A stretch of 64,000 bases of DNA, taken from the NCBI GenBank assembly GCA_947625465.1, contig CANQOK010000005.1, forward strand, positions 1 through 64,000, in the 5' to 3' direction. A program made the position numbers and the translations under genes. Below, one piece after another: positions 1 through 9,154 of this stretch (position 1 is its first letter; each line of letters opens with the position of its first letter). The notes below the pieces were generated by a model. The model searched no databases, was not told the origin of the DNA, and saw only the letters and a list, made by a program, of their open reading frames with translations. This stretch comes from an uncultured Lachnospiraceae bacterium. GTDB lineage: Bacteria > Bacillota > Clostridia > Lachnospirales > Lachnospiraceae.

Positions 1-824
1 CACCGTCGCGCTTATCTTTGCGGTATCCTTTACCGATAATTCCAGGCTCGATGGCGTGATCGTCATACTCTCTACTGTCTTTTTTAATGTCGTTGCGCTA
101 ACTCCCGTATAAACTCCACGGCATTTATCCCCGTTCACCATGATAAACGGACGCACTGCGTAAGTATAGGTTTTATTCGGCGTCAGCCCTGTATCCACGT
201 AAGACAGTGTATTCACATCGTTGATAATCTTTAACCACTGATACCCTGACGTGCTGTCCTTCCGGTACACTACGTATCCGGCGGCGTTTGTAGACTTCGT
301 CCATGTCAGCTGCATGCTGCTCGGCCCTGTCGCTTTTACCGTAAGTTTTGTGCTATATGGCCCTACTTCTACCGCACAGGTCTTTTTTACCGTGCTGTCT
401 CCTGCCGCTGTTACCGTGATTGTCACCATCCCCGGTGAAACTGCCGTTACCAGTCCGCTCGATGATACTGTCGCCACTTTCGGGTTACTGCTCTGATATG
501 TTACATTCTTATTGCTTCCCTGCACCGTCGCGCTTATCTTTGCGGTATCCTTTACCGATAATTCCAGGCTCGATGGCGTGATCGTCATACTCTCTACTGG
601 GCTTTTTAATGTCGTAACATTAACTCCTGTATAATCTGACCGACATTTATCCCCGTTCACCATGATGAATGCACGCACTGCGTAAGTATAGGTTTTATTC
701 GGCGTCAGCCCTGTATCCTCATAGGATAGCGTATTCACATCGTTGATAATCTTTAACCACTGATACCCTGACGTGCTGTCTTTCCGGTACACTACATATC
801 CTTCTGCGCCAGTAGATTTCGTCC
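1..824 (-). repeat. 522-bp tandem repeat inside the surface-protein gene
   Basis: Bases 1 to ~302 recur almost unchanged at 523 to ~824, a period of 522 bp or 174 codons. Each unit encodes an FN3 module (YVVYRKDSTSGYQWLKIIN is identical in both) followed by a Big_2 module (SMTITPSSLELSVKDTAKIS). The few differences are mostly non-silent clusters (VRPFIM against VRAFIM; CRGVYTG against CRSDYTG). The left copy is cut by the window edge, so the full repeat number is unknown. Confidence 0.9.
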
Positions 825-2457
825 AAGTCAGTTGAACGGAATTACAAGATTTCGCTGTCGCTCTCAATGTTACTGCATGCACATTTTCCACTCGGATATG
901 AATTGCATCAAAAGCTCCGCTGCCAAGAAATGCATAAACAACCACATCCCCTGCTTTATTTGCCGTAATTTTTCCGGTTTTATCTACCGTAGCGACAGCC
1001 GGATTATTACTGTGCCAGTATATAGTATCCGCTTTATTTTTCAGCGTTACGCTTGGCGTCCAGTTCTGTCCGACATTCATGGTCTTGCTGACGCTTAATG
1101 TCAGAAATTCACTATAGATATATCCGGTTTTTTTGACTCCATTCAAGGTAAACTGGATCTGATACCAATATGGATAAATCAAATTATTATAGGAATATCC
1201 GTCTACAGTCTGAGTACCTGACAAAACCGTAATCGAAGAATCATATTCAATCATTCCCATTGTGTCATATCCAAGTCCTGGACCGCTTCTGACATTGGTC
1301 CTGCTTGTCGTACCCGTCTTTCCCTTCGCATCATTGATGACAATGGTATTCCCCACCGTCGGCATATTATTATAAACCGGGATCAGAAAGCTTTTTCCGG
1401 CACTCAGGGCACTCATATTTTTATATGCGTTATATGTAATAGTTGCTTCGGAAGATGCACCGTTGATTGCCGTCATAAACTGATGCCAATATAGATTCCC
1501 GGAACGCTTATCCACGTTAAATTTGATCAGATATCCGGTATTCTGATAACAGCTGATATATTTATCCCGGAAAAACTTAGCGCCGCCTTCAATAGCTTTC
1601 ACCGGTGTGGTCCATCCCGCGCTTTTCGCATAATTCAATCCGTTTTTAATCGGATCTGCGCCGTCATTTGCGCCGATATTATAAAAATTATAATATCCGA
1701 TAAAATGGGTTTTATAATCTTTCGACCAATAATCGCCGGATGTACTTCCGCTTCCGTCCGCGCTGACTTCCTGCCTGATCTTGGACGCCAGCCAGTATGG
1801 ATTCACTCCATAGGTTTTACCCGCATTAAAAATAACCTGCGCGTAAGACTGTTTAATTTCCTGGGCTTTTCCGTTCGTATCAAAATATTTAATGACGGAG
1901 CCGTCCATAAATGTACCTTTTAACATCTGCTGTACGCCGGTAAGATTATGCACCTCTGCATCATAGGCGTTGTTTTCAAATTGAAAAATATCGACTTCAT
2001 TTAAAAAATTCAGCGGATTCAGATAATAAGCAACTGTCTGTTTGGCAGCGCTGAAAAAAGAAGTGGAATCTTTGGCGATGTATTTCCCCGTGGACGGATT
2101 AAAATCGCACAACAGATTTCGCTTTGACAAATTGCTGGCAACATACTGGATTGTACTCTTATTTCCCTGCCCGGAAACCTCAGGATCCATCTCGTTTTCG
2201 ACAACTGTATTCCAGTCAAGGCCGGTATTCAGCGGAGTAAACTTCCAGTTCGGATATTTACTGTGCAGCGCCTGCAGATAAGGCCGGTAACTGGCGGGAA
2301 ATTCTGAATACGCCGCCGTGGCTGCCTCCGCTGTTTGATCCTCATTTCCGATATTCCAGGCAATGCCGGCTATAGATAAAATAACCGTCAAAAACAGGGA
2401 AAGCAGACTTCTCCCTGTCCGTTTCCCTGTTTGATGCTTTCTTTGGATACCCTTCAT
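1..2457 (-). CDS. Secreted glucosaminidase-type surface protein with SH3b and Big2/FN3 repeats (partial, C-terminus beyond the window)
   Basis: The reading frame is open from an ATG at 2457 to the left edge (819 codons seen). The ribosome site AAAGGTG lies 9 bases upstream. Residues 1-46 form a signal peptide: basic start, hydrophobic run, then AEAATA. Residues ~180-330 match an N-acetylglucosaminidase (GH73-like) domain, with the likely catalytic Glu at 230 in the motif IRQEV. Residues ~386-450 are SH3b-like (TNVRSGPGLGYDTMG). After that come Big_2 and fibronectin type III modules in alternation, the last two units almost identical. The expected role is peptidoglycan hydrolysis at the cell surface, with the repeats as stalk or binding modules. 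It starts 23 bases after parC and is probably read through from it. The domain calls are by eye; the enzyme class is fairly sure, the substrate is inferred. Confidence 0.8.
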   Translation of the reverse strand, partial: MKGIQRKHQTGKRTGRSLLSLFLTVILSIAGIAWNIGNEDQTAEAATAAYSEFPASYRPYLQALHSKYPNWKFTPLNTGLDWNTVVENEMDPEVSGQGNKSTIQYVASNLSKRNLLCDFNPSTGKYIAKDSTSFFSAAKQTVAYYLNPLNFLNEVDIFQFENNAYDAEVHNLTGVQQMLKGTFMDGSVIKYFDTNGKAQEIKQSYAQVIFNAGKTYGVNPYWLASKIRQEVSADGSGSTSGDYWSKDYKTHFIGYYNFYNIGANDGADPIKNGLNYAKSAGWTTPVKAIEGGAKFFRDKYISCYQNTGYLIKFNVDKRSGNLYWHQFMTAINGASSEATITYNAYKNMSALSAGKSFLIPVYNNMPTVGNTIVINDAKGKTGTTSRTNVRSGPGLGYDTMGMIEYDSSITVLSGTQTVDGYSYNNLIYPYWYQIQFTLNGVKKTGYIYSEFLTLSVSKTMNVGQNWTPSVTLKNKADTIYWHSNNPAVATVDKTGKITANKAGDVVVYAFLGSGAFDAIHIRVENVHAVTLRATAKSCNSVQLTWTKSTGAEGYVVYRKDSTSGYQWLKIINDVNTLSYEDTGLTPNKTYTYAVRAFIMVNGDKCRSDYTGVNVTTLKSPVESMTITPSSLELSVKDTAKISATVQGSNKNVTYQSSNPKVATVSSSGLVTAVSPGMVTITVTAAGDSTVKKTCAVEVGPYSTKLTVKATGPSSMQLTWTKSTNAAGYVVYRKDSTSGYQWLKIINDVNTLSYVDTGLTPNKTYTYAVRPFIMVNGDKCRGVYTGVSATTLKKTVESMTITPSSLELSVKDTAKISATV

Positions 2458-2480
2458 ATTCTTCAACACCTTTCTTTTGT

Positions 2481-4859
2481 TTATACTCTTACCTTTATTC
2501 CCTTTGTATCCCTTTTCGCCGCTTTAATCTTACGCAGCTCAATTTCCTTCTCTTTATAGAAGACAACCGGTTTATCGCCCGGTCCCATCAGATAAACATG
2601 CGCGACGGAATCATCCTTCGCCAGCTTGATCCCCCGGACACCGACAGCCCCTTTCTTTTTCTCCGGAATTTCGTCCAGACGGAACCGTAAAAAGACTCCG
2701 TTCTCGGTCTGTAATACAACCCATTGCTCTGTTCTGTCCGGCCGGATGTCCATATCTTCGATAGTGAAATCCATCACCAGCTGCTCGTCTTCCCCTTCAT
2801 AAAAATCATCCGAACCGCCTGACAGCGCCAGATTCTCTGTGGGCTCTTCGAATCCCGGATTGAAAAGTCCTGCGACCTGTACCGCTGCCACCAGATCTCC
2901 TTCTCCCAGTTTTGTCGCGCTGATGGTCCGTTTGATTACCTGAAATTCACTGCCATCTACCAGTTTCATCATACCAGATTTTGTCGTAAATAGCAACTGT
3001 TTATTCCTCAGTTCCCATAAACTATATAAATTGACAATCGTTTCCTTTTGACTGTCATAATTGCTGATATTATCAATGGGAATCCCTTTGTCCCGGAATT
3101 TCTTCATCGGCAGGTCGGAAGCTTTAACCAGATGCATATTGCCCGCATCGGTAAACAGACAGATCTTATCCGTATTCATACAAAGAAAGCTGTACTTATT
3201 CTCCGCTTCCACAGCTTCCCGGTTCCGGTCATATGCCGACGCTTCAATCAGTTTCGCGTAGCCGAAACGGTCCATAACAAACGCCACTTCCTGTTCCACC
3301 ATCTTCACTTCTTCATAGACAGCCTCTTTCGCATTGACAATCTGGGTTTTTCTGGGATAGCCGTATTCCTTTTTGATCTTTTCCAGATCTTTTTTGATCA
3401 CCCGAGTCATGGCCTTCCGGCTGTTTAAGATTTCCTCATACTCCGCGATCTTTTCTGCCAGCTCGGAATATTCCTTTTCCAGAGCCATGATCTCCAGCCC
3501 GATCAGGCGATACAGACGCAGCTCTACGATTGCCTGGGCCTGTTTTTCCGTAAAAGATAACTGCTGCGCATAAATAGAGGATTCCGGGTTTTTGAACTTA
3601 ATATCCGTGATATCTCCGCTGGTCAGGCAAGCCTTCACCTGTTTCAGATTCTGGCTGCCGCGAATGATCTCAATGATCAGATCTATGATATTGCAGGCCT
3701 TGATCAGACCTTCTTTGATCTCCTTCTGTTCCAGCGCTTTATTGAGCAGCGTCGTGTATTTTCTGGTCATCAGATCATACTGGAACTGTACGCAGTGCGA
3801 CAGGATCGACCGCAGTCCCAATACTTCCGGTTTTCCGTCCGCGATCGCCAGCATATTGACACCAAAGGTATCTTCCAGCTTCGTTTTTTTATACAGCATG
3901 TTTTCCAGTTTGGAAACATCCGCATTCTTTTTTAATTCCAGTACGATCCGGATGCCGTCCTTCGAAGACGCATTGATGATATCTACCACATCCTGCGTTT
4001 TTTTTGACTCAATCAGATCATAAATATCGGCAATGAATTTCCCGATATTAGCGCCGATCATGGTATAGGGGATCTCACTGATCACCAGCTTATCCCGGTC
4101 TGATCTGCGGGCCGCCGGTTCAAACTCTACCTTGCCCCGCAGCTTGATCTTTCCGATCCCGGTCTCATAGATCTGTTCCAGTTCATCCTGATTAACGACC
4201 AGACCGCCGGTCGGGAAATCCGGGCCGGGCATGATCTTCATCAGTTCTGCGGTTGTAATGGACGGATTCGCCATATACGCGATCATGGCATCCACAACCT
4301 CTGACAGATTATGCGTGGGAATACTGGTCGTCATACCGACCGCGATCCCTTCCGCTCCGTTGATCAGAAGGTTCGGCACGCGCACCGGCAATACCTCCGG
4401 TTCCTTTTCCGTCTCGTCAAAATTCGGGACAAAATCTACGACATCCTTATCCAGATCTGCCAGATAAACATCCTGGGTAAACTTTTTTAACTTGGCCTCC
4501 GTATACCGCATGGCGGCCGCGCCGTCTCCTTCAATCGAGCCGAAATTCCCATGCCCGTCTACCAGCGGCATTCCCTTTTTAAAATCCTGTTCCAGTACGA
4601 CCAGCGCATCATAGATCGATCCGTCTCCGTGAGGGTGGTATTTTCCCATCGCGTCGCCTACGATACGGGCCGACTTTCTATGGGGTTTATCGTAATCCAG
4701 CCCCAGCTGCTCCATCGCGTAAAGCACACGCCGCTGCACCGGCTTCAGCCCGTCTCTGGCGTCCGGTACGGCTCGGGCCGTGATTACGCTCATTGCGTAA
4801 TTGATATAAGATGTCTGCATAACATCTGAATATTCGGTGGTTACAATCTGTTCCGCCAT
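2481..4859 (-). CDS. parC: DNA topoisomerase IV subunit A (ParC; GyrA/ParC family)
   Basis: This is the DNA breakage-reunion subunit of a type IIA topoisomerase, 792 residues. The N-terminal winged-helix core carries YINYAMSVITARAVPDARDG at 18-37, and the catalytic Tyr is Y119 in AAAMRYTEA. The C-terminal beta-pinwheel part (from ~500) is present but lacks a recognisable GyrA box (QRRGGKG), which argues for topo IV rather than gyrase. The quinolone-determining segment reads HPHGDGSIYD (75-84), with Gly80 where E. coli GyrA has Ser83. AACGGAGGAATCAA precedes the ATG. It lies 36 bases after parE in the same direction, the usual parE-parC pair. Chromosome decatenation is the expected role. A second gyrase A cannot be fully excluded. 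Confidence 0.88.
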   Translation of the reverse strand: MAEQIVTTEYSDVMQTSYINYAMSVITARAVPDARDGLKPVQRRVLYAMEQLGLDYDKPHRKSARIVGDAMGKYHPHGDGSIYDALVVLEQDFKKGMPLVDGHGNFGSIEGDGAAAMRYTEAKLKKFTQDVYLADLDKDVVDFVPNFDETEKEPEVLPVRVPNLLINGAEGIAVGMTTSIPTHNLSEVVDAMIAYMANPSITTAELMKIMPGPDFPTGGLVVNQDELEQIYETGIGKIKLRGKVEFEPAARRSDRDKLVISEIPYTMIGANIGKFIADIYDLIESKKTQDVVDIINASSKDGIRIVLELKKNADVSKLENMLYKKTKLEDTFGVNMLAIADGKPEVLGLRSILSHCVQFQYDLMTRKYTTLLNKALEQKEIKEGLIKACNIIDLIIEIIRGSQNLKQVKACLTSGDITDIKFKNPESSIYAQQLSFTEKQAQAIVELRLYRLIGLEIMALEKEYSELAEKIAEYEEILNSRKAMTRVIKKDLEKIKKEYGYPRKTQIVNAKEAVYEEVKMVEQEVAFVMDRFGYAKLIEASAYDRNREAVEAENKYSFLCMNTDKICLFTDAGNMHLVKASDLPMKKFRDKGIPIDNISNYDSQKETIVNLYSLWELRNKQLLFTTKSGMMKLVDGSEFQVIKRTISATKLGEGDLVAAVQVAGLFNPGFEEPTENLALSGGSDDFYEGEDEQLVMDFTIEDMDIRPDRTEQWVVLQTENGVFLRFRLDEIPEKKKGAVGVRGIKLAKDDSVAHVYLMGPGDKPVVFYKEKEIELRKIKAAKRDTKGIKVRV

Positions 4860-4895
4860 TTGATTCCTCCGTTCTGAAGTGATCCTGTACGCCTT

Positions 4896-6818
4896 CTACA
4901 CGTCCAATACCGCATCGTTAGCATGCTGATAAATAAATCCCCGTCTGGGCGCCACATCGGTACCCATTAGCATACCGGTCACATCCGATGCCATCTTACC
5001 ATCTTCAATCTCCACCTGCTTCAGAATCCGAGTCTTAGGGTCCAGCGTTGTTTCCCACAACTGCTGCGCATCCATCTCTCCAAGTCCTTTATAACGCTGC
5101 AGCGTGAAATTAGAGTGAGATTTCCTGTATTTTTCCAGCGCCTGGTCGTCATACAGATAGCATCCGGTTTCTTTTTTATTCTTTGGAACGACCTTATAAA
5201 GCGGCGGCGTGGCCAGATAAACATGCCCGCCCAGGATCAGATCCGGCATAAACCGGTAAAAGAAAGTCAGCAACAGGGTGGCAATATGCGCGCCGTCCAC
5301 ATCCGCATCCGTCATAATCACAATCTTGTGATACCGCAGCTTTGTGATATCGAAATCATTTCCGTAGCCTTCGGAAAAACCGCAGCCAAACGCATGGATC
5401 ATGGTTTTGATCTCCGCGTTGGCAAGTACTTTATCCATAGACGCTTTTTCTACATTTAAGATCTTGCCGCGGATCGGAAGGATTGCCTGCGTCCTGCGGT
5501 CTCTTGCCGTTTTGGCGGAACCTCCCGCAGAATCTCCCTCCACGATAAAGATTTCGCATTCCTCCGGATTCCGGCTTTCACAGTTGGCCAGCTTTCCGTT
5601 GGAATCAATGGAAAATTTCGGTTTTGTCAGCAGATTGGTCCTTGCCTTCTCCTCTGCCTTCCGGATCTTTGCGGATTTTTCCGCGGCTCCGATAATATGT
5701 TTTAAGGTTTCCAGATTTTTATCAAAAAACAGAACCAGTTCTTCCGCCGATACTTCTCCCACAACTTTACCGGCGTCCGGGTTGTCCAGCTTCGTCTTGG
5801 TCTGTCCCTCAAAACGGGGCGCCGGATGCTTGACTGCCACGATCGCCGTCATTCCGTTCCGGACGTCGGCACCGTTGAAATTGGCGTCCTTATCCTTTAA
5901 AATCCCCAGTTCTCTCGCATACTGGTTGATGATCGTTGTAAATTTGGTCTTAAATCCGGTCAGGTGCGTACCGCCTTCCTGTGTGTAAATATTATTGCAA
6001 AATCCCAGAATATTTTCCTGAAATTCGTCCACAAACTGGATGGCCACCTCCGCTTCGATCCCATCCCGCTGCTTTTTAAAGTAAATGGTATCATGCAGTA
6101 CGGTTTTCCCTGTATTCAGGGCAGATACATAGGCTTTGATCCCATCCGGCTCATGATATACGACTTCTTCCTCCTCCGCAAAGCGGTTATTCCGGAAAGT
6201 GATTGTCAGTCCCGGATTCAGATATGCCGTTTCATGGAGCCGGCTTTTAATACTTTCCGCTTTAAAATAAGTCTTTTCAAAGATCTCATCATCCGGCAGA
6301 AAGACCACTTTGGTTCCGGTATCGTTTTTCCGGCAGGTCCCGGTCTTTTCAAGCGGACTTGCGATCTTTCCCTGTTCATAGCGCTGTTTCCAGACTTCTC
6401 CGTCCCGTTTTACCGTAACCTCCAGCCATTTTGACAGGGCGTTTACCACAGACGCGCCCACGCCGTGCAGACCGCCGGATATTTTATATCCGCCGTCCCC
6501 GAATTTACCGCCGGCATGTAATACCGTAAATACCAGCTGCACCGCCGGAACCCCTGTTTTAGAATTGATCTCCACCGGGATTCCCCGCCCGTCGTCGGTG
6601 ATCACGGCAGTCCCGTCTTTTTCCAGCGTCACTGTAATATTCTGACAAAATCCCGCCAGATGCTCATCCACGGAATTGTCCATGATCTCATAGATCAGAT
6701 GATTCAGTCCCTTGGTGGACACGCTTCCGATATACATACCCGGGCGCACCCGAACCGCTTCCAGTCCTTCCAGTACCGATATGCTGTCCGCCGTATATTC
6801 CTGTTTCTTTTCCGCCAT
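4896..6818 (-). CDS. parE: DNA topoisomerase IV subunit B (ParE; GyrB/ParE family)
   Basis: ATPase subunit of the type IIA topoisomerase, 640 residues, the short length typical of ParE and Gram-positive GyrB. The GHKL ATPase motifs are EIMDNSVDE (44-52, Glu44 the probable catalytic base), DDGRGIP (75-81) and GGLHGVGASVVNALS (115-129). The TOPRIM motifs are EGDSAGGSA (427-435) and DADVDGAH (504-511), followed by QRYKGLGEMD near the C-terminus. The start ATG follows GGAGGAAG, which overlaps the stop of the acetyltransferase gene upstream. It pairs with parC just downstream to make the A2B2 enzyme. ParE rather than GyrB is chosen because the partner lacks the GyrA box. Confidence 0.88.
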   Translation of the reverse strand: MAEKKQEYTADSISVLEGLEAVRVRPGMYIGSVSTKGLNHLIYEIMDNSVDEHLAGFCQNITVTLEKDGTAVITDDGRGIPVEINSKTGVPAVQLVFTVLHAGGKFGDGGYKISGGLHGVGASVVNALSKWLEVTVKRDGEVWKQRYEQGKIASPLEKTGTCRKNDTGTKVVFLPDDEIFEKTYFKAESIKSRLHETAYLNPGLTITFRNNRFAEEEEVVYHEPDGIKAYVSALNTGKTVLHDTIYFKKQRDGIEAEVAIQFVDEFQENILGFCNNIYTQEGGTHLTGFKTKFTTIINQYARELGILKDKDANFNGADVRNGMTAIVAVKHPAPRFEGQTKTKLDNPDAGKVVGEVSAEELVLFFDKNLETLKHIIGAAEKSAKIRKAEEKARTNLLTKPKFSIDSNGKLANCESRNPEECEIFIVEGDSAGGSAKTARDRRTQAILPIRGKILNVEKASMDKVLANAEIKTMIHAFGCGFSEGYGNDFDITKLRYHKIVIMTDADVDGAHIATLLLTFFYRFMPDLILGGHVYLATPPLYKVVPKNKKETGCYLYDDQALEKYRKSHSNFTLQRYKGLGEMDAQQLWETTLDPKTRILKQVEIEDGKMASDVTGMLMGTDVAPRRGFIYQHANDAVLDV

Positions 6819-6821
6819 GAC

Positions 6822-7256
6822 TTAATCTTCCTCCCGCAAATACATGATCATCCCCGGTCCCAGCGTCTCTGTCGGACGTGCCAGAAATCCCATATGGGAA
6901 TAAAACTGTTCCCGGCCTTTCGCGCACATCAGATCCAGCATCAGCTGTGTTCCGGGAAGCCGGATCTCCTTTGCATGGCTGATCAGACGGCGCAGCAGTT
7001 CTTTGCCGACTCCGCGGCTCTGCAGATCCGGATGCACGATCAGATCCTGCACATAGACGATAACAACGCCATCGCCTACCATTCGTCCCATTCCCACAGG
7101 TTTTCCGTTATCATAAGCACAGACCGTATAAATACTGTTTGCAAGCGCCCGTTCTGCCTGCTCCAAAGACAGCGGGATCCAATGTACCGAATCCCGCAGA
7201 TACAGATATTCCTGAACTGTAATCGTATTTTCTTTATATTGAACTTCCTGTTTCAT
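6822..7256 (-). CDS. GNAT-family N-acetyltransferase
   Basis: A 144-residue single-domain acetyltransferase. The GNAT acetyl-CoA-binding segment is visible as VHPDLQSRGVGKELLRRL (Q/RxxGxG/A at ~82-92), preceded by a beta strand VVIVYVQDLIV and followed by the C-terminal GFLARPTETLGPGMIMYL. The substrate cannot be read from the sequence; small amines and aminoglycoside-like targets are both possible in this family. The start overlaps the end of the PAP2 gene by 23 bases, and its stop lies inside the parE ribosome site, so translation is probably coupled within the operon. Confidence 0.85.
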   Translation of the reverse strand: MKQEVQYKENTITVQEYLYLRDSVHWIPLSLEQAERALANSIYTVCAYDNGKPVGMGRMVGDGVVIVYVQDLIVHPDLQSRGVGKELLRRLISHAKEIRLPGTQLMLDLMCAKGREQFYSHMGFLARPTETLGPGMIMYLREED

Positions 7257-7767
7257 AATGACTTCCTGTTTTCTTTACCACAAAACTGCCTATGAGCCCG
7301 CAGATCACGCCGATCAACGCGCCTGCCAGCACATCGGTCGGAAAATGCACATACAGATATAATCTGGAAAAAGCGATCAAAGTCGTTAAGATATATGCGC
7401 AGATCCCGGCTTTTTTATTCCAGCAGAACAGCGCCGTTGCCGCCGCGAACCCGGCTGCGCTGTGTCCGGACGGAAAGGAATAATCCGTCGGATTCGCAAC
7501 CAGCAGATCTACCGCCCGCCCCCAGCATGGCCTCGGTCTTGCGACCATGTTTTTCAGCCACAGATTGGTGATCAGAAAATCCGGGATCAGTGCCGCCGTC
7601 ATATAAAGTCCGCCGGTCCGATACCGTTTTCCGAGCAAAAGCAGGATCGCCAGCGCGATCCAAAACCAGCCCGCATTTCCCAAAAAACTGACTGCCGTTA
7701 TAAATTTATCTAAGATCGGATTATGCCAGTTTTGTATTGCATCCAAAATTGCAAATTCCCAGTCCAT
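7234..7767 (-). CDS. PAP2-family membrane phosphatase (BcrC/undecaprenyl-diphosphatase-like)
   Basis: 177 residues with about five membrane segments and the three PAP2 signature motifs: KNMVARPRP (~72-80, KX6RP), PSGHSAAG (~98-105) and SRLYLYVHFPTD (~134-145, SRX5HX3D). Enzymes of this type remove phosphate from lipid diphosphates on the outer side of the membrane. By family size and context, undecaprenyl diphosphate recycling (BcrC-like) is the most likely role, but phosphatidylglycerol phosphate cannot be ruled out. The ATG directly follows the stop of the histidine-phosphatase gene (TAAATG), with GGGGAG upstream. Confidence 0.85.
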   Translation of the reverse strand: MDWEFAILDAIQNWHNPILDKFITAVSFLGNAGWFWIALAILLLLGKRYRTGGLYMTAALIPDFLITNLWLKNMVARPRPCWGRAVDLLVANPTDYSFPSGHSAAGFAAATALFCWNKKAGICAYILTTLIAFSRLYLYVHFPTDVLAGALIGVICGLIGSFVVKKTGSHYETGSSI

Positions 7768-8382
7768 TTATTTCACACACTCCCCGCGAGTCTCCTTTTC
7801 CGTCTGCAGCCATGTTAAAAAATCGTTTGCTGTCAGATTATACATCGGAATGGAATACTGCTCCTGCTCATACTGCAGCAGACTGATACACGCATTCCGC
7901 AGCCAAGTTTTTCCTCTGCCGATCATACCGCCTGAAAAATCCGAAAGCAGCTGTGTGATTACACCGCCATGCGTCACGATCGCGATCGTCTGACAATTTC
8001 CTGCCGCATACTGCGCGATCCCTTTTCGGATCCTGGCGCTGAGCAGTTCCAGATTTTCCGCCTCTCCAAGCCTGCTTTTGTCAACCAGTTTCCGTTCTTC
8101 ATAGGTCAGACCGGAAAGCGAGCCGAAATCCCGTTCGATAAAGCAATCATCCACCACGATCTGCGGCGTCCCGCTTTGATGAAACTGTACAATCTGCGCA
8201 GTCCGAAACGCCCGTTGCAGAGGGCTTGTAACGATCAGATCCAGCTTCACGCTGCGCATCGCCCGGCCGCAGGCATCTGCCTGGCCGATCCCGGTTTCAT
8301 TTAACGGAATATCTTCCCGTCCCTGTACCCGCAGCGCCGCGTTCCAATCTGTTTCTCCATGCCTGATGATATAGAGCTGCAT
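7768..8382 (-). CDS. Histidine phosphatase family protein (phosphoglycerate mutase-like)
   Basis: About 204 residues. The N-terminus MQLYIIRHGETDWN carries the RHG catalytic motif (His8 as phospho-acceptor), and IVTHGGVI is the second catalytic His. The SPLQRAFRTAQ segment and the FIERDFGSLSGLTYEE region are typical of PhoE/CobC-type broad phosphatases. An upstream in-frame start at 8430 would add 16 residues, but AAGGAG ends 8 bases before the ATG at 8382 and the RHG motif sits at the expected distance from that start. The specific substrate is unknown. It overlaps nothing in this form and is followed directly by the PAP2 gene. Confidence 0.85.
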   Translation of the reverse strand: MQLYIIRHGETDWNAALRVQGREDIPLNETGIGQADACGRAMRSVKLDLIVTSPLQRAFRTAQIVQFHQSGTPQIVVDDCFIERDFGSLSGLTYEERKLVDKSRLGEAENLELLSARIRKGIAQYAAGNCQTIAIVTHGGVITQLLSDFSGGMIGRGKTWLRNACISLLQYEQEQYSIPMYNLTANDFLTWLQTEKETRGECVK

Positions 8383-8407
8383 TTTCTTTTCTCCTTCACT
8401 GTCCGCT

Positions 8408-9154
8408 TTAAGAGACCTCATTAACCTCATATAACAGCATTCTTCCGGATTTTCCTACACGCCGGATCAGCTCCAGGTTATGCAGAATCCGCAATGCGGT
8501 CTGCGCCATTCCCATACTGGTATGCGCCGCTTTCGCGTAATCTCTGGATGTAAACCGCTCCGGAACGGAAATCGGGATCAGCTGCATATAGTCCTCAATC
8601 TGTGTAAACGCATATTCCTCTACCAATGCCAGCGGGATCCTGTCATACCGGTAAGAGCCTCGTTTCCGGTCTCTGCTCCAGCCGTTTAACAGTCTCTGTT
8701 CCTCCATATCCAGCATAGCGATCTGCAAATGGAAATTGGGATGCCTCAGATAATTCTGGATCTTATATAATTCCGGAATGATATCATAAATAGAACCCTG
8801 TTTGGGAGACTTGTGCCTTTTGGAAAATTCCCCTGTTTCCTCATCAATCCACACAAGCCATTTTGCCGCAGGGATCGGATAGATCACAGTAACAGAATAC
8901 AAGGGCAGAAACCGATCCAGCTTGTCCCGCAGTTTATTAAAATTGCGCGTCTGTATCTCCAGAATGGAGCCGTTCTCATATACATCCGCCACATAGCCTT
9001 CAACCGGTACTTCATGCGTATCCGGATCCGGTGCGTAGTAATTCTTCAAAACCGCATGCACTGTCTTCTCCGACAGGGTTCCGATCCCCTGTCTCTGTCG
9101 TTCCGCCCCTGTTATTTGATTTCGAATCGTTTCAAACCGAATTGTATCGATCAA
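8408..9154 (-). CDS. Conserved unknown with PD-(D/E)XK nuclease-like core and C-terminal winged helix
   Basis: 248 residues of no firmly recognised family. The N-terminal half looks like a restriction-endonuclease fold: a helix with SEKTVHAVLK (Glu29), then GYVADVYENG (Asp57) and ILEIQTRNF (Glu66, Gln68 in place of the usual Lys), then a strand SVTVIYPIP. The C-terminal ~50 residues (FTSRDYAKAAHTSM, then TALRILHNLELIRRVG) resemble a winged helix-turn-helix. Nuclease or nucleic-acid-binding activity is therefore inferred, not shown. The start is a TTG at 9154 with ACGGAGGA six bases before it; the TTGA overlaps the cdd stop. It is embedded in a housekeeping operon between cdd and a phosphatase gene, which speaks for a cellular rather than mobile origin. 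Confidence 0.6.
   Translation of the reverse strand: MIDTIRFETIRNQITGAERQRQGIGTLSEKTVHAVLKNYYAPDPDTHEVPVEGYVADVYENGSILEIQTRNFNKLRDKLDRFLPLYSVTVIYPIPAAKWLVWIDEETGEFSKRHKSPKQGSIYDIIPELYKIQNYLRHPNFHLQIAMLDMEEQRLLNGWSRDRKRGSYRYDRIPLALVEEYAFTQIEDYMQLIPISVPERFTSRDYAKAAHTSMGMAQTALRILHNLELIRRVGKSGRMLLYEVNEVS

Noticed and set aside
5401..7295. Long plus-strand open frames (up to 211 codons) opposite parE and the GNAT gene
   Set aside because: They are antisense to well-identified genes, have no ribosome site and encode low-complexity Ser/Phe- or His/Arg-rich sequence typical of shadow frames.
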